From NCBI GenBank assembly GCA_964555935.1, contig CAZKUN010000169.1:1-20451 (forward strand): 20,451 bases of DNA, read 5' to 3'. Origin of the DNA: CAZKUN01 sp964555935. Its GTDB lineage: Bacteria > Armatimonadota > Zipacnadia > Zipacnadales > VGFC01. The translations under genes and the position numbers were made by a program. The notes below the pieces were generated by a model, which had not been told where the DNA came from, did no database searches, and saw only the letters and a program-made list of their open reading frames with translations. Below are positions 1-7,384 of this stretch, in pieces. Position 1 is the stretch's first letter. Each line of letters begins with the position of its first letter.

Positions 1-110
1 TCCAGCACGCCGTGGATACAGTCGGCGGCGGCGGGGCCCACCCGGAAGCAGATGCCGCAAGACGGAGGTAAGCCGCCGGTCGCCGCCCGCCGGTTACGAC
101 GCGAGATCAC
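1..110 (-). CDS. Possible partial ORF running off the left edge, Cys-containing
   Basis: On the minus strand a GTG at 110-108 opens a frame that stays open to the window edge. It reads MISRRNRRAATGG, then a segment with CGIC, a further Cys about twelve residues on, and IHGVL at the edge. Third codon positions are almost all G or C, as in the real genes here. It would overlap the end of the zinc-ribbon membrane gene by 17 bases, with a GAGG directly before the GTG rather than at normal Shine-Dalgarno spacing. A C-x2-C followed by another Cys could be the start of a metal-binding knuckle, but only about 36 codons are visible, so no function is proposed. It could equally be non-coding GC-rich sequence. 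Confidence 0.25.
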   Translation of the reverse strand, partial: MISRRNRRAATGGLPPSCGICFRVGPAAADCIHGVL

Positions 111-1347
111 CCTCAACCGGCTCTTTCTCAGCCAGAGCCCCTTTGCCGGCAAGCGGCTCCTCGCAGTTCATGCACTCCTCACGCTCAGCCGCGTTGGTAG
201 CAAAGCACGACGGGCACACCGCCATCCGCGCGCCGCACTTGGAGCAGCGCTCAGCGGTGAATCGGTTGATGGCGTCACAACGCCAGCAATGCACGATCGG
301 AGGCCGCTTCTCAGGCGCGGCCTCGGCGCGACGGGAAGCGCGGGCTTCGACTGCTTCGGGCACCTTATCACCAGTCAGGGCAAGGTATACTGACGACTGG
401 GCGCTCGAGGCGAACGTTAGCAGTGGCGCGGCGACTAGCAGGAGCACGACAGCCGACACGCCGATCATCGGCGCCAGCCCCATCGTCCCTCCGGCGACTA
501 AGTCGCTCACCCAGTCCTCACCACCAGGCGAGCCGTCCGCGGCTCCGAACGCCTCAGGCGCATCCATCGGCACCGGCATCGGGTCCCTCTGACCGGGCTG
601 GGCTGCGACCGCGCGCGCCCGGCCAGCCGACACAGATCGAAACGCCGGCAAGAATGCTGCGGCGAGCAGGCCAATAGTAAGAAGCAGAAGTGGCACCGCA
701 GCCGCCATCACGGCAGCTTGAGCCGCTATGAAGCTCGACAGTCTCTGCCGGGCAACCTGCGTCAGCCTCACGCTCGCACCGGCGAGGGATGGGTCAAGGC
801 AAGCCACACACGGCCCGGTCAGGCTGTGAGAAACGGCGACGACAAGCGTGAGGACCAAGTTAATCAGGAAGACAACGACGAGCACGACTGGCGCCAGAGC
901 GGCGCCTAGCGTCTCGTGGGCCGCGATCTGCAGGGCGAGCCACCCAGAGATCGATGCCACAGCAACTGACACCACCAGAGCGAACATCGGGAGACCGACA
1001 ACAATATGGCAGCGCCGCAGCGAGTAGCCGAGGGCCGCGACCGGCGACAGTTCAGTTCCCTGGCCTTCCGAGATGGCCATGTGGGCCAGCCCGCCGTACG
1101 TGACCAGCGCTCCCGCGTAGAGCACCACGACAGCACCAATGGCCACCAATGTTGCGCCAGCTAGCGAACCGTTCAGGAGCAACATGCCCGCGACAAGTCC
1201 AAGGCCCGCGGCCAACACAAAGGATACCCCGAGCCCAAGCGCCGCAGCGCCCATGCGCCGCCCATCGAAACAGGTCCTGAGCGCGGCAAACGAGTCAGAC
1301 AGCACGCCCGTATAGGTCTCCACCGTCAACTCACGCTTCTCTAGCAC
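94..1347 (-). CDS. Polytopic membrane protein with C-terminal double zinc ribbon
   Basis: The protein has 417 residues with start GTG at 1347, chosen because AGGAGG (1359-1354) lies six bases upstream; a TTG 21 bases earlier would put that ribosome site inside the gene. A short polar N-terminus is followed by about six or seven hydrophobic segments, with a polar Pro/Gly/Asp-rich loop before the last one. The C-terminal ~70 residues are cytosolic-looking and contain four CxxC knuckles (CWRC, CSKC, CPSC, CMNC), which form two adjacent zinc ribbons of the DZANK/double-zinc-ribbon type. I do not recognise the membrane part. Such ribbons usually mediate protein or nucleic-acid contacts, so a membrane scaffold or regulatory role is possible but unproven. 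It is divergent from the glycosidase-like gene, with a 231-bp shared upstream region. Confidence 0.85.
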   Translation of the reverse strand: MLEKRELTVETYTGVLSDSFAALRTCFDGRRMGAAALGLGVSFVLAAGLGLVAGMLLLNGSLAGATLVAIGAVVVLYAGALVTYGGLAHMAISEGQGTELSPVAALGYSLRRCHIVVGLPMFALVVSVAVASISGWLALQIAAHETLGAALAPVVLVVVFLINLVLTLVVAVSHSLTGPCVACLDPSLAGASVRLTQVARQRLSSFIAAQAAVMAAAVPLLLLTIGLLAAAFLPAFRSVSAGRARAVAAQPGQRDPMPVPMDAPEAFGAADGSPGGEDWVSDLVAGGTMGLAPMIGVSAVVLLLVAAPLLTFASSAQSSVYLALTGDKVPEAVEARASRRAEAAPEKRPPIVHCWRCDAINRFTAERCSKCGARMAVCPSCFATNAAEREECMNCEEPLAGKGALAEKEPVEGDLAS

Positions 1348-1454
1348 CAGGGACCTCCTAATACGCAAATCGCACTCCGACGCCCCATGTGGCGGACCTA
1401 ACCCTTCCTATTCCTGAGCGCCCGGGCATTTCCTGCGAGACTAGCCCCTGTGTC

Positions 1455-1460
1455 TATAAC
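1455..1460 (+). promoter_or_regulatory. Possible -10 element for the LamG/glycosidase-like gene
   Basis: TATAAC matches five of six bases of the sigma70 -10 consensus and lies in the 231-bp divergent region (1348-1578). No convincing -35 hexamer sits 16-18 bases upstream, so the promoter is either weak, activator-dependent or spurious. The only other visible structure in this gap is a small hairpin-capable AAGAA/TTCTT pair near 1516-1531. Confidence 0.22.
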
Positions 1461-1578
1461 GCCCGACACCCAGTGGAGTGTACCCGCGAGCCCGGCGAGT
1501 CACGCGCTCCCACGCAAGAAGGACCGTTCTTGAGAGGCGGCCAAGAAGCCACCGAATGCCGATTTGGAGGGCTCTATC

Positions 1579-4452
1579 GTGGTAACGCTCCTGCTGCTTC
1601 TCGGCCCGTTGCTGGTCTCGTTGCCGGCGGAGGCCATCGAGGAGAGCGACATCCTCTTCCACGCTTCGTATGACACTGGCCTCGTCGCCGACTATGCGTC
1701 AGGGAGTCCCGAGCCGCGCGTGGAGGGCGAGTTCCAGCTCGTGGAGGGCAAGTCGGAGAAGGGCCTGCTGTGCGGCGAGGATGGCACCTCACTCGAGTAC
1801 GAAACCCAGGCGAATATCGCGTCTCGCGAGGGGTCCATATCGGTCTGGGTCAAGCCCGTTGGGTGGACCGGTGATGATTCGCTGTTCCACATATGGTTCG
1901 ACACCGCGGGGGCCGACGGAAGACTGCTATTCTACATCTATTACGCAGAGCACCGGAACAAGCTCTACGTGGTCGGACCGGACGGGCACATCACCCAGGC
2001 CAACAGCGGCGCTTCCGATTGGGCTGACGGGGAGTGGCACCACATGGTGGCTACCTGGAGCCCGGGCGAGATCTGCGTCTACCAGGACGGCGTGCTCTCC
2101 GAGTCGACGACCGATGGGGTGGCCCTCCCGACGAGCCTCGGCGACTCATTCAAGGTCGGTACTAACACCGGGTGGTCTTACATCACCGGCGACCACGATA
2201 TGGTCCTGGATGAGCTGACCATCTACGGCCGCCCCCTGCTCGCTGACGAAGTCTCCGGTCTGCACGCGGGTGAGCGTCTTCCCCAGCCGGCTCCGCTGCA
2301 CGTCCAGCTCGCGCCCTACCACGCGGCCCACAGGCTGGGAGTGCGCGTCGACGCGCGGGGCGCGCGGGGGGATGAGTTGGTCATCGAGACGACTGTGGGG
2401 ACGGAGCCGGGCGCTATCCGCGCGCGCGCGCGCGTGTCCGAGCGTATGACGGAAATCACGATCCCGATTGAGAATCTCGGAGTCGGGACGCACCCCGTTG
2501 AAGTCGCGCTGCTCAGCAATGGAGATGAGGTCGCGCGCGAGACCCTCGACCTCGAAGTGCCTGCCCAGCCCGAGTGGTGGCACAACCGGATCGGCCAGGA
2601 TGTCGGCGTGCTGAAGCCGTGGACGCCGGTCGTCCAGGGGCCAGGTGTCTGCCGCACGTGGAGTTGCGAATACGCGTGGCGCAAGACGCTCTTGCCCGCC
2701 TCGATGCGCGCGAGGACAGGCGAGCTGTTGGCGGCCCCGATCGCCCTCGACTGGCGGGCGCGCGGGCGCATCGACAGCATGGGCCCCGCGTCGTTCCAGT
2801 ACGACCTCATGCGCGACGACAAGAAAGAGGTGGTCACCAACGCCACGGGACGCGGACTGCGCGCTGACGCGGTCGCCGCGGTCGAGTTCGACGGGATGGC
2901 GAGGGTGCGGGTAACGCTGTCGCCGGAGGGTCCTTCCGTTGACCTTGAGAGCCTGGCGCTACGCATTCCCATCCGCCAAGAGGTCGCGAAGCTCTACGGC
3001 ATGCACTCGTGCCCACTGAGCGGCCGCGCCAAAGCCGGCTCCATACCGGACGAGGGCGTCGATAGTGGCTTCGTTCCGTTCGTTTGGATCGGCAACGAGG
3101 ATAGAGGCCTGAGCTGGTTCTGTGAGGCACCGGCGGGCTGGCGCCTTGACGACCCGCGGCACGCCATCCGGGTAGTGCCAAGCGAAGACCACTGCGAACT
3201 GGTCATCACCATGATCGACAGGCTGACGACGCTTGAGGAGCCACTCACCCTCGAATTCGGCCTGCAGGCCACACCCGTGAAGCCCCTGCCCGACGACTGG
3301 CGCGCGCGACGAATGGCGCATTGGCCGGATGTGTTTCCGGGCAACATCCTCGTCGCGTTCTGGTCATCGTGGTCGCGGGAGCCAGGCTACCCAATCGCCA
3401 AGGATCTCGCGGAAGTGAATGAGTTCACCGATGACTGGCATGCAAAGGGCCCAGTCCAACTCACGCCTTACATCTGCGGCACGTGCACCGGGTCTCTGTC
3501 GCCCGAGTTCGAGCACTATGGCCGCGAATGGGAGGTCCTGCCGATCCGCACGGCCCAAGAGCAGACGCCCCCGCGGCCGATGCAACACGCGTGCCCGCGT
3601 TCGGGGTGGGCGGACTTTCTCGTGTGGGGAGTCGACCGCCTGATGGATGAGACGCGTTTGGACGGTCTGTACTTCGACATCACCGTCCCACCCCTATGCC
3701 GCAACGCTCAGCATGGGTGCGGGTACCAGGACGAGGACGGCCGTTGGCAACCGGCGTACCAGATCTTCGCCACGCGCGAGTTGTTCAAGCGGCTCTACAG
3801 CGTCTTCCAGAGCAAGGACCGCCCGCTCCTGCTGGTCAACCATATGTCGGGAGCCCTGACACCATGCACGCTGTCGTTCTGCGACGTGTACCTGGAGGGG
3901 GAGCAGTTCTCCGCGACGGTTAGAGATGACTACCTGGATACCGTCGCCCTAGATGAGTTTCGGGCGCAGTTCATGGGGAAGAACTACGGGCTCGTCCCAC
4001 AGTTCCTACCGTCATTCGGCCGCATGGACTTCAACCAACTCCGCGAGGGCGATACGCACCAGACGGAAACGCTGCTGGGGCTCACGCTGTTGCATGATAC
4101 GACGGTGTGGGCGGCCTGGTCCCATGTCGACCTGGTCTACAAGGTCTGGGAAGCCCAGGACGCCCTACCGTGTAGTGATGCCGAGTTCATCGGATACTGG
4201 GAGGATTCGGAGCTGGTACCTCGCACACCCGATGAGGTGAAGGTAAGTGTCTGGCGACAGGCCGACACGATGCTCGTCTGTCTGGTGAACATGGACGATG
4301 AAGAGGTCGCGGCGGAGATCGAGATGCGCCTGACGGGCCACCACGCCGCGAGCGATCCGGTGTGGGACCGGCCGGTTACATTCGAGAACGGCGTGTTGGC
4401 GTGTGCGATCGAGCCCCATTCCTTCCGGTTGATTCGCCTTGACCGGCAGTAA
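1579..4452 (+). CDS. Secreted LamG-domain protein with GH123/DUF6067-like catalytic region
   Basis: The protein has 957 residues with start GTG at 1579, supported by GGAGGG (1566-1571) seven bases upstream. The hydrophobic N-terminus VTLLLLLGPLLVSLPAEA is a signal peptide ending in an AEA-type cleavage site, so the protein is exported. Residues ~25-225 form a LamG/concanavalin-like sandwich (diagnostic WHHMVATW, then a VLDELTIYGRPL ending). A beta-rich linker follows. From about residue 560 onward a TIM-barrel-like region carries LDGLYFDIT, with Asp700 placed like the catalytic-side acid of GH123/DUF6067-type barrels, then a small beta domain at the C-terminus. The likely role is breakdown or recognition of complex extracellular glycans. 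The substrate cannot be read from sequence. The family assignment rests on overall layout and motif memory, and the signal peptide lacks the usual basic n-region. Confidence 0.85.
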   Translation: MVTLLLLLGPLLVSLPAEAIEESDILFHASYDTGLVADYASGSPEPRVEGEFQLVEGKSEKGLLCGEDGTSLEYETQANIASREGSISVWVKPVGWTGDDSLFHIWFDTAGADGRLLFYIYYAEHRNKLYVVGPDGHITQANSGASDWADGEWHHMVATWSPGEICVYQDGVLSESTTDGVALPTSLGDSFKVGTNTGWSYITGDHDMVLDELTIYGRPLLADEVSGLHAGERLPQPAPLHVQLAPYHAAHRLGVRVDARGARGDELVIETTVGTEPGAIRARARVSERMTEITIPIENLGVGTHPVEVALLSNGDEVARETLDLEVPAQPEWWHNRIGQDVGVLKPWTPVVQGPGVCRTWSCEYAWRKTLLPASMRARTGELLAAPIALDWRARGRIDSMGPASFQYDLMRDDKKEVVTNATGRGLRADAVAAVEFDGMARVRVTLSPEGPSVDLESLALRIPIRQEVAKLYGMHSCPLSGRAKAGSIPDEGVDSGFVPFVWIGNEDRGLSWFCEAPAGWRLDDPRHAIRVVPSEDHCELVITMIDRLTTLEEPLTLEFGLQATPVKPLPDDWRARRMAHWPDVFPGNILVAFWSSWSREPGYPIAKDLAEVNEFTDDWHAKGPVQLTPYICGTCTGSLSPEFEHYGREWEVLPIRTAQEQTPPRPMQHACPRSGWADFLVWGVDRLMDETRLDGLYFDITVPPLCRNAQHGCGYQDEDGRWQPAYQIFATRELFKRLYSVFQSKDRPLLLVNHMSGALTPCTLSFCDVYLEGEQFSATVRDDYLDTVALDEFRAQFMGKNYGLVPQFLPSFGRMDFNQLREGDTHQTETLLGLTLLHDTTVWAAWSHVDLVYKVWEAQDALPCSDAEFIGYWEDSELVPRTPDEVKVSVWRQADTMLVCLVNMDDEEVAAEIEMRLTGHHAASDPVWDRPVTFENGVLACAIEPHSFRLIRLDRQ
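2419..2434. repeat. (CG)8 dinucleotide tract inside the glycosidase-like gene
   Basis: Eight uninterrupted CG units lie in the coding sequence and encode alternating Arg and Ala. Such a tract is Z-DNA-capable and prone to slippage, and a single-unit change would frameshift the 957-residue gene. It may simply reflect very high GC at third codon positions. Confidence 0.7.
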
Positions 4453-4476
4453 GAATCGCGGAGCACGAGATACGGC

Positions 4477-5496
4477 ATGACTGGGCAACTAGGCATATTC
4501 CACGAGATCAGGCTAGCGGTCCTGGCCGTGGTAGGCTTGATTGTCATCGGGACGGTCGGGTACATGGCGCTGGAGGGGTGGACGGCGCTCGATGCCTTCT
4601 ACATGACGGTCATCACGATCTTCACGGTGGGCTTCCGCGAGATCCACCCGCTCAGCCCGGCGTCTCAGCTCTTCACGTCGGGCCTGATCGTCTTTGGCGT
4701 CGCCATCGCCTTCTGGGCCGGCGCCAGCATGCTCCAGCTTGCTCTCAGCCCCGAGGCCCGCGTGGCCATCAGACGTCGACGCATGAGGAGCGCAATAGCA
4801 AAGATGAGAGACCACTACATCATCTGCGGCTACGGTCGCATCGGACGAGAAGTCTGCGCTACGTTCGCGGAAAGGCAGATCGCCCACGCGGTCGGCGACG
4901 TCAATGAGGGCACGATCGCGGAGCTGGAGGAGCTTCCCTGCCCCTTCATCCATGGAGATTGCACCGACGATGAGGTGCTCCAGGCTCTCGGAATCGAGCA
5001 CGCCCGCGGCCTGATCGCGGTCGCCGGCACGGACGCGGATAATACCTTCATCGTGCTCAGCGCCCGAGCGATCAGGCCGGACCTACCCATCGTAGCTCGG
5101 GCGACGACTGAGGACGCCGAACGGAAGCTTCGCGCCGCAGGCGCGGACCGCGTCCTCACGCCATACAAGATCGGTGGCCGACGTATTGCGGCCCTGGCAA
5201 TGCAGCCAGGCATCGTCGAATTCCTGGATGTAGTGATGAAGGGCGACGAGGTCGATCTTGCTCTCGACGAGATCAGGATCGGGCCGAGGTCTGAACTCGT
5301 CGGCAAGACGCTCGAAGGGTCGCAGTTGCGCAAGATCTCCGGGGCCGTGGTGCTGGCCATTCGGGACCATGACGGCAAACTGAACAGCAACCCAGGCGCA
5401 ACGGCCGCGCTGGCCCCGAACGATGTGCTGATCGCGCTGGGCACCTGCGAACAGCTCACGGCTCTGTCCCGTCTGGCCGGTGAAACGAGCCCCTGA
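4477..5496 (+). CDS. TrkA-domain potassium channel (Kch/MthK type)
   Basis: The protein has 339 residues. Two transmembrane helices (about residues 10-32 and 62-85) flank a pore loop whose selectivity filter reads T50-V-G-F-R-E, followed by IHPLS. A cytosolic RCK/TrkA-N Rossmann domain begins at about residue 111 with the nucleotide-binding GYGRIG and an acidic residue at the end of beta-2. A TrkA-C domain occupies about the last 80 residues (IRIGPRSELVGKTL). The protein should form a tetrameric K+ channel gated by nucleotide or cation binding to the RCK ring. The filter has Arg where the usual TVGYGD/TVGFGE has Gly; I believe such RE filters occur in some bacterial relatives, but selectivity is uncertain. 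It starts 24 bases after the glycosidase-like stop, with only a weak GGAG 13 bases ahead, so co-transcription is possible but no functional link is evident. Confidence 0.92.
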   Translation: MTGQLGIFHEIRLAVLAVVGLIVIGTVGYMALEGWTALDAFYMTVITIFTVGFREIHPLSPASQLFTSGLIVFGVAIAFWAGASMLQLALSPEARVAIRRRRMRSAIAKMRDHYIICGYGRIGREVCATFAERQIAHAVGDVNEGTIAELEELPCPFIHGDCTDDEVLQALGIEHARGLIAVAGTDADNTFIVLSARAIRPDLPIVARATTEDAERKLRAAGADRVLTPYKIGGRRIAALAMQPGIVEFLDVVMKGDEVDLALDEIRIGPRSELVGKTLEGSQLRKISGAVVLAIRDHDGKLNSNPGATAALAPNDVLIALGTCEQLTALSRLAGETSP

Positions 5497-5520
5497 GGCG
5501 CCCACCCGCACGCAGGCAGC

Positions 5521-5550
5521 TTGACGCATTTCGTGACCATTTGGTAGACT
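5521..5550 (+). promoter_or_regulatory. Candidate sigma70 promoter for the leader RNA
   Basis: TTGACG at 5521-5526 (five of six) and TAGACT at 5545-5550 (four of six) are separated by 18 bases. An overlapping alternative is GTGACC (5533-5538) with TATACC (5556-5561) at 17-base spacing. Either would start transcription at about 5557-5568, in an otherwise gene-free stretch that ends in an intrinsic terminator. Confidence 0.45.
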
Positions 5551-5556
5551 GACCGT

Positions 5557-5825
5557 ATACCGTCAACGAGCGATGTGGTGCGAGAGCATGACCACGATTT
5601 CAACAGCCGCCGGATCAATGGTGTGGCGAGTCATTCAGGCCCTATGGCCTGTTCGCGAGCGCTCGTTGGCGACTCAGCCCGTGTATGGACGACCTTACGG
5701 CAGGTATGGCCCGGCATACGCGCTGGAATTCCGGGTTAGCCCTAGCGTCCACATAGTACATGGCCGCCGACTGTAGAAGCGCTGATTCGCCCGCCGGGGT
5801 TCTTGTGACCGGCGGGCTTTCGTTT
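5557..5825 (+). ncRNA. Candidate structured RNA / attenuated leader upstream of HNH gene
   Basis: This holds most of the 361-bp gene-free gap between the channel and HNH genes. Several stems can be read directly: GTGGT/ACCAC (5575-5579 with 5591-5595); a multi-branched element closed by GGCGAGTC (5625-5632) and GACTCaGCC (5671-5679) with one bulged A, which encloses a perfect CAGGCC-CTAT-GGCCTG hairpin (5636-5651); GTATG/CATAC (5704-5708 with 5715-5719); and CGCT/AGCG (5721-5724 with 5744-5747). The series ends in a strong terminator 33 bases before the HNH start codon. A promoter-like pair lies at 5521-5550. This fits either an independent small RNA of about 265 nt or a riboswitch/attenuator leader of the HNH gene. 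It does not match tmRNA, SRP RNA, RNase P or c-di-GMP riboswitch cores that I can recall. A 67-codon ORF at 5573-5776 has no ribosome site and looks non-coding. Confidence 0.5.
5789..5825 (+). terminator. Strong intrinsic terminator ahead of the HNH gene
   Basis: A perfect 9-bp GC-rich stem, GCCCGCCGG (5789-5797) with CCGGCGGGC (5809-5817), has an 11-nt loop and is followed by TTTCGTTT. It points rightward and sits just upstream of a same-strand gene, not after one, which suggests attenuation or the end of a separate RNA. The right arm could alternatively pair over seven bases with CCGCCGG at 5607-5613. Confidence 0.8.
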
Positions 5826-5857
5826 GCGTGGGCAACACTCACGAACCGGGATTTGCC

Positions 5858-6382
5858 ATGGACTCTCAGGTACTCGTTCTGAACCTCAACTACGAGCCGC
5901 TGAACATCTGCAGCCATCGTCGCGCCTTAGGACTGCTGTGCCTTGAGAAGGCGACCGTGTTGGAGACCAACGGCAAGCTGCTGCGATCGGCCCGAATGAC
6001 CATGCACATGCCATCGGTCGTGCGCCTGAACTACCAGGTGAAACGCCCGTACCCCAAATTGAAACTCTCTCGACGCAGCATCCTCGCTCGCGATAACTTC
6101 ACCTGTCAGTACTGTGGGCGCCGCGCCTCGACGCTCACCCTCGACCACATCGTCCCCCGCGTGAAGGGGGGCAAGCACACGTGGGAGAACTTGGTGTGCT
6201 CGTGCATGAAGTGCAACAACGGTAAGGGGAACCGCACGCCGAGGCAGGCGGGGCTCAAGTTACGAACCAGACCCAGGCGCCCGCGGTTCATCCCGCACAT
6301 CAATTACAGCACGTTCGCGCGAGCCGTCCAGGTAGAGGAATGGCAGCAGTACCTTGAGCCGTTCGCCCCCCGCGACTCTTGA
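5858..6382 (+). CDS. HNH endonuclease (stand-alone, McrA-like fold)
   Basis: The protein has 174 residues. ATG 5858 is preferred over GTG 5828 because family members begin with a VLVLNxxYEPLNI segment, seen here at residues 5-17; the GTG would also start only three bases after the terminator T-run. The HNH module spans about residues 80-128: zinc knuckles C83-x2-C86 and C116-x2-C119, catalytic D96-H97 and N111, and a NNGKGNR tail. It should be a metal-dependent nuclease of the ~170-residue family that is widespread in free-living bacteria and whose physiological role is poorly known. It is not an IscB, since it has no RuvC region. The ribosome site is weak (CGGGA), and expression may depend on read-through of the terminator just upstream. 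Confidence 0.92.
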   Translation: MDSQVLVLNLNYEPLNICSHRRALGLLCLEKATVLETNGKLLRSARMTMHMPSVVRLNYQVKRPYPKLKLSRRSILARDNFTCQYCGRRASTLTLDHIVPRVKGGKHTWENLVCSCMKCNNGKGNRTPRQAGLKLRTRPRRPRFIPHINYSTFARAVQVEEWQQYLEPFAPRDS

Positions 6383-6393
6383 TCCGCGGGGCG
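6364..6393 (+). terminator. Possible terminator overlapping the HNH stop codon
   Basis: CGCCCCCCGCG (6364-6374) can pair with CGCGGGGCG (6385-6393) if two C residues bulge, with a ten-base loop that contains the stop codon. Only CTT follows, so the U-tract is poor. Confidence 0.3.
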
Positions 6394-6454
6394 CTTCCCG
6401 GCAGGCACGCTCACTCGACCGTCCACGCAACCACCAGAGGGATGAGGCAGACCC

Positions 6455-7276
6455 ATGAAACGTGTCGCCACTGGCATCGCCATCCTGTTGGCGCTTACCT
6501 CATTACTCATCGGGTGCCCCAAGCGGGGCGGCGACACGCCTCCGCCGTTGCCGCCACTACCAACCACGACTGCTCAGACAGAGGAAACAGGGAGCATGGG
6601 ACCGGCCTTGACGATCCGCTACTTTGGCCACGCGTGCTTCACCGTCAGCGACTCCGCGGGAGTGACCGTCGCGATTGACCCCTTCGATGATGCCGTCGGC
6701 TATGAGGTCCCGGCGCTGTCGGCCAACGTCTGTCTGGTGACCCACGATCATTTCGACCATAGCAACACGAGTGCGATTGCCGGCTCCCCGGAGATCGTCA
6801 CGACCGAAGGCGAGACTACGGCGGCGGGCATCTCCATCACGGGAGTCACGGCCGCGCATCACGCGCCAGGCGAGAACGAGGAGCGCGGCGACATCGTGAT
6901 GTATCGTTGGCAGATGGAGGGCGTGAATCTGGCCCATCTCGGCGACCTGGGTACAGAACTCAGCCTCGAACAGGTGGAGGCGCTCGGCGAAATCGACGTG
7001 CTGTTCGTGCCCGTCGGCGGGCACTACACGATCGACGCGCAACAGGCGATCAACACCATCAACGCCATCAGCCCGAAGCTCGCAGTCCCGATGCATTTCA
7101 GGACGGAGGCCAGCGCTGAAAAGCTGGATGTGCTCGCGCCTGTGGACGATTTCCTCGCGGCGCTGCCAACTCAGTGGCTCGTGTCGCAGTCGGACGTGAA
7201 CAGCGTGGCCATACCGGTCTCCGAGATCGAAGAGGAAGACGCGCCTCTGAAGGTGTTCGTGCTGGGCTACAAGTAG
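6455..7276 (+). CDS. Metallo-beta-lactamase-fold lipoprotein (UlaG/YtkL-like)
   Basis: The protein has 273 residues with start ATG 6455 and GAGG seven bases upstream. Residues 1-21 are a lipoprotein signal with lipobox LIGC (Cys21), followed by a Pro/Thr-rich tether (about 27-48). The domain from residue 52 is a compact metallo-beta-lactamase fold of the UPF0173/UlaG kind: GHACF at 58-62, the metal motif H97-x-H99-x-D101-H102, H161 with D164 (HLGDLG), and H214 (PMHF). All the expected metal ligands are present, so it should be an active hydrolase. The substrate is unknown; relatives act on lactonised sugars or phosphoesters, or are uncharacterised. It is unusual in being membrane-tethered outside the cytosol, since most UlaG-like enzymes are cytosolic. 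Neighbouring genes give no clear pathway. Confidence 0.9.
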   Translation: MKRVATGIAILLALTSLLIGCPKRGGDTPPPLPPLPTTTAQTEETGSMGPALTIRYFGHACFTVSDSAGVTVAIDPFDDAVGYEVPALSANVCLVTHDHFDHSNTSAIAGSPEIVTTEGETTAAGISITGVTAAHHAPGENEERGDIVMYRWQMEGVNLAHLGDLGTELSLEQVEALGEIDVLFVPVGGHYTIDAQQAINTINAISPKLAVPMHFRTEASAEKLDVLAPVDDFLAALPTQWLVSQSDVNSVAIPVSEIEEEDAPLKVFVLGYK

Positions 7277-7309
7277 CCGCCCAACAACGTAACCGATGCA
7301 GCCCAACAT

Positions 7310-7329
7310 GGAGCGTCGGCTGACGCTCC
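7310..7329 (+). terminator. Hairpin after the MBL lipoprotein gene, possible terminator
   Basis: GGAGCGTC (7310-7317) and GACGCTCC (7322-7329) form a perfect 8-bp stem with a GGCT tetraloop, 33 bases past the MBL stop. The sequence after it (CTGTTGCTGATTCT) is only mildly T-rich, so termination may be weak or factor-assisted. Confidence 0.4.
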
Positions 7330-7384
7330 CTGTTGCTGATTCTCAGGCCCATGACTCGCGCGCTCCAGCGGAGGTGCAGTCGTC

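Noticed and set aside
2419..2434. CG tract as a functional phase-variation switch
   Set aside because: It is only eight dinucleotides long in a very GC-rich gene and encodes ordinary Arg-Ala residues. Kept only as a described repeat.
4830..5618. 262-codon open frame on the minus strand
   Set aside because: It is antisense to the potassium channel and the leader region, Ser/Arg-rich, with no motifs. It is a shadow frame.
5573..5776. 67-codon ORF between channel and HNH genes
   Set aside because: It has no ribosome site and no recognisable features, and it lies across several predicted RNA stems, so an RNA role fits better.
5557..6382. HEARO/omega-RNA next to an IscB-like nuclease
   Set aside because: The RNA-like gap lies beside an HNH gene, but the protein is only 174 residues, has no RuvC or bridge-helix region, and has the VLVLNxxYEPLNI start of the ordinary stand-alone HNH family.
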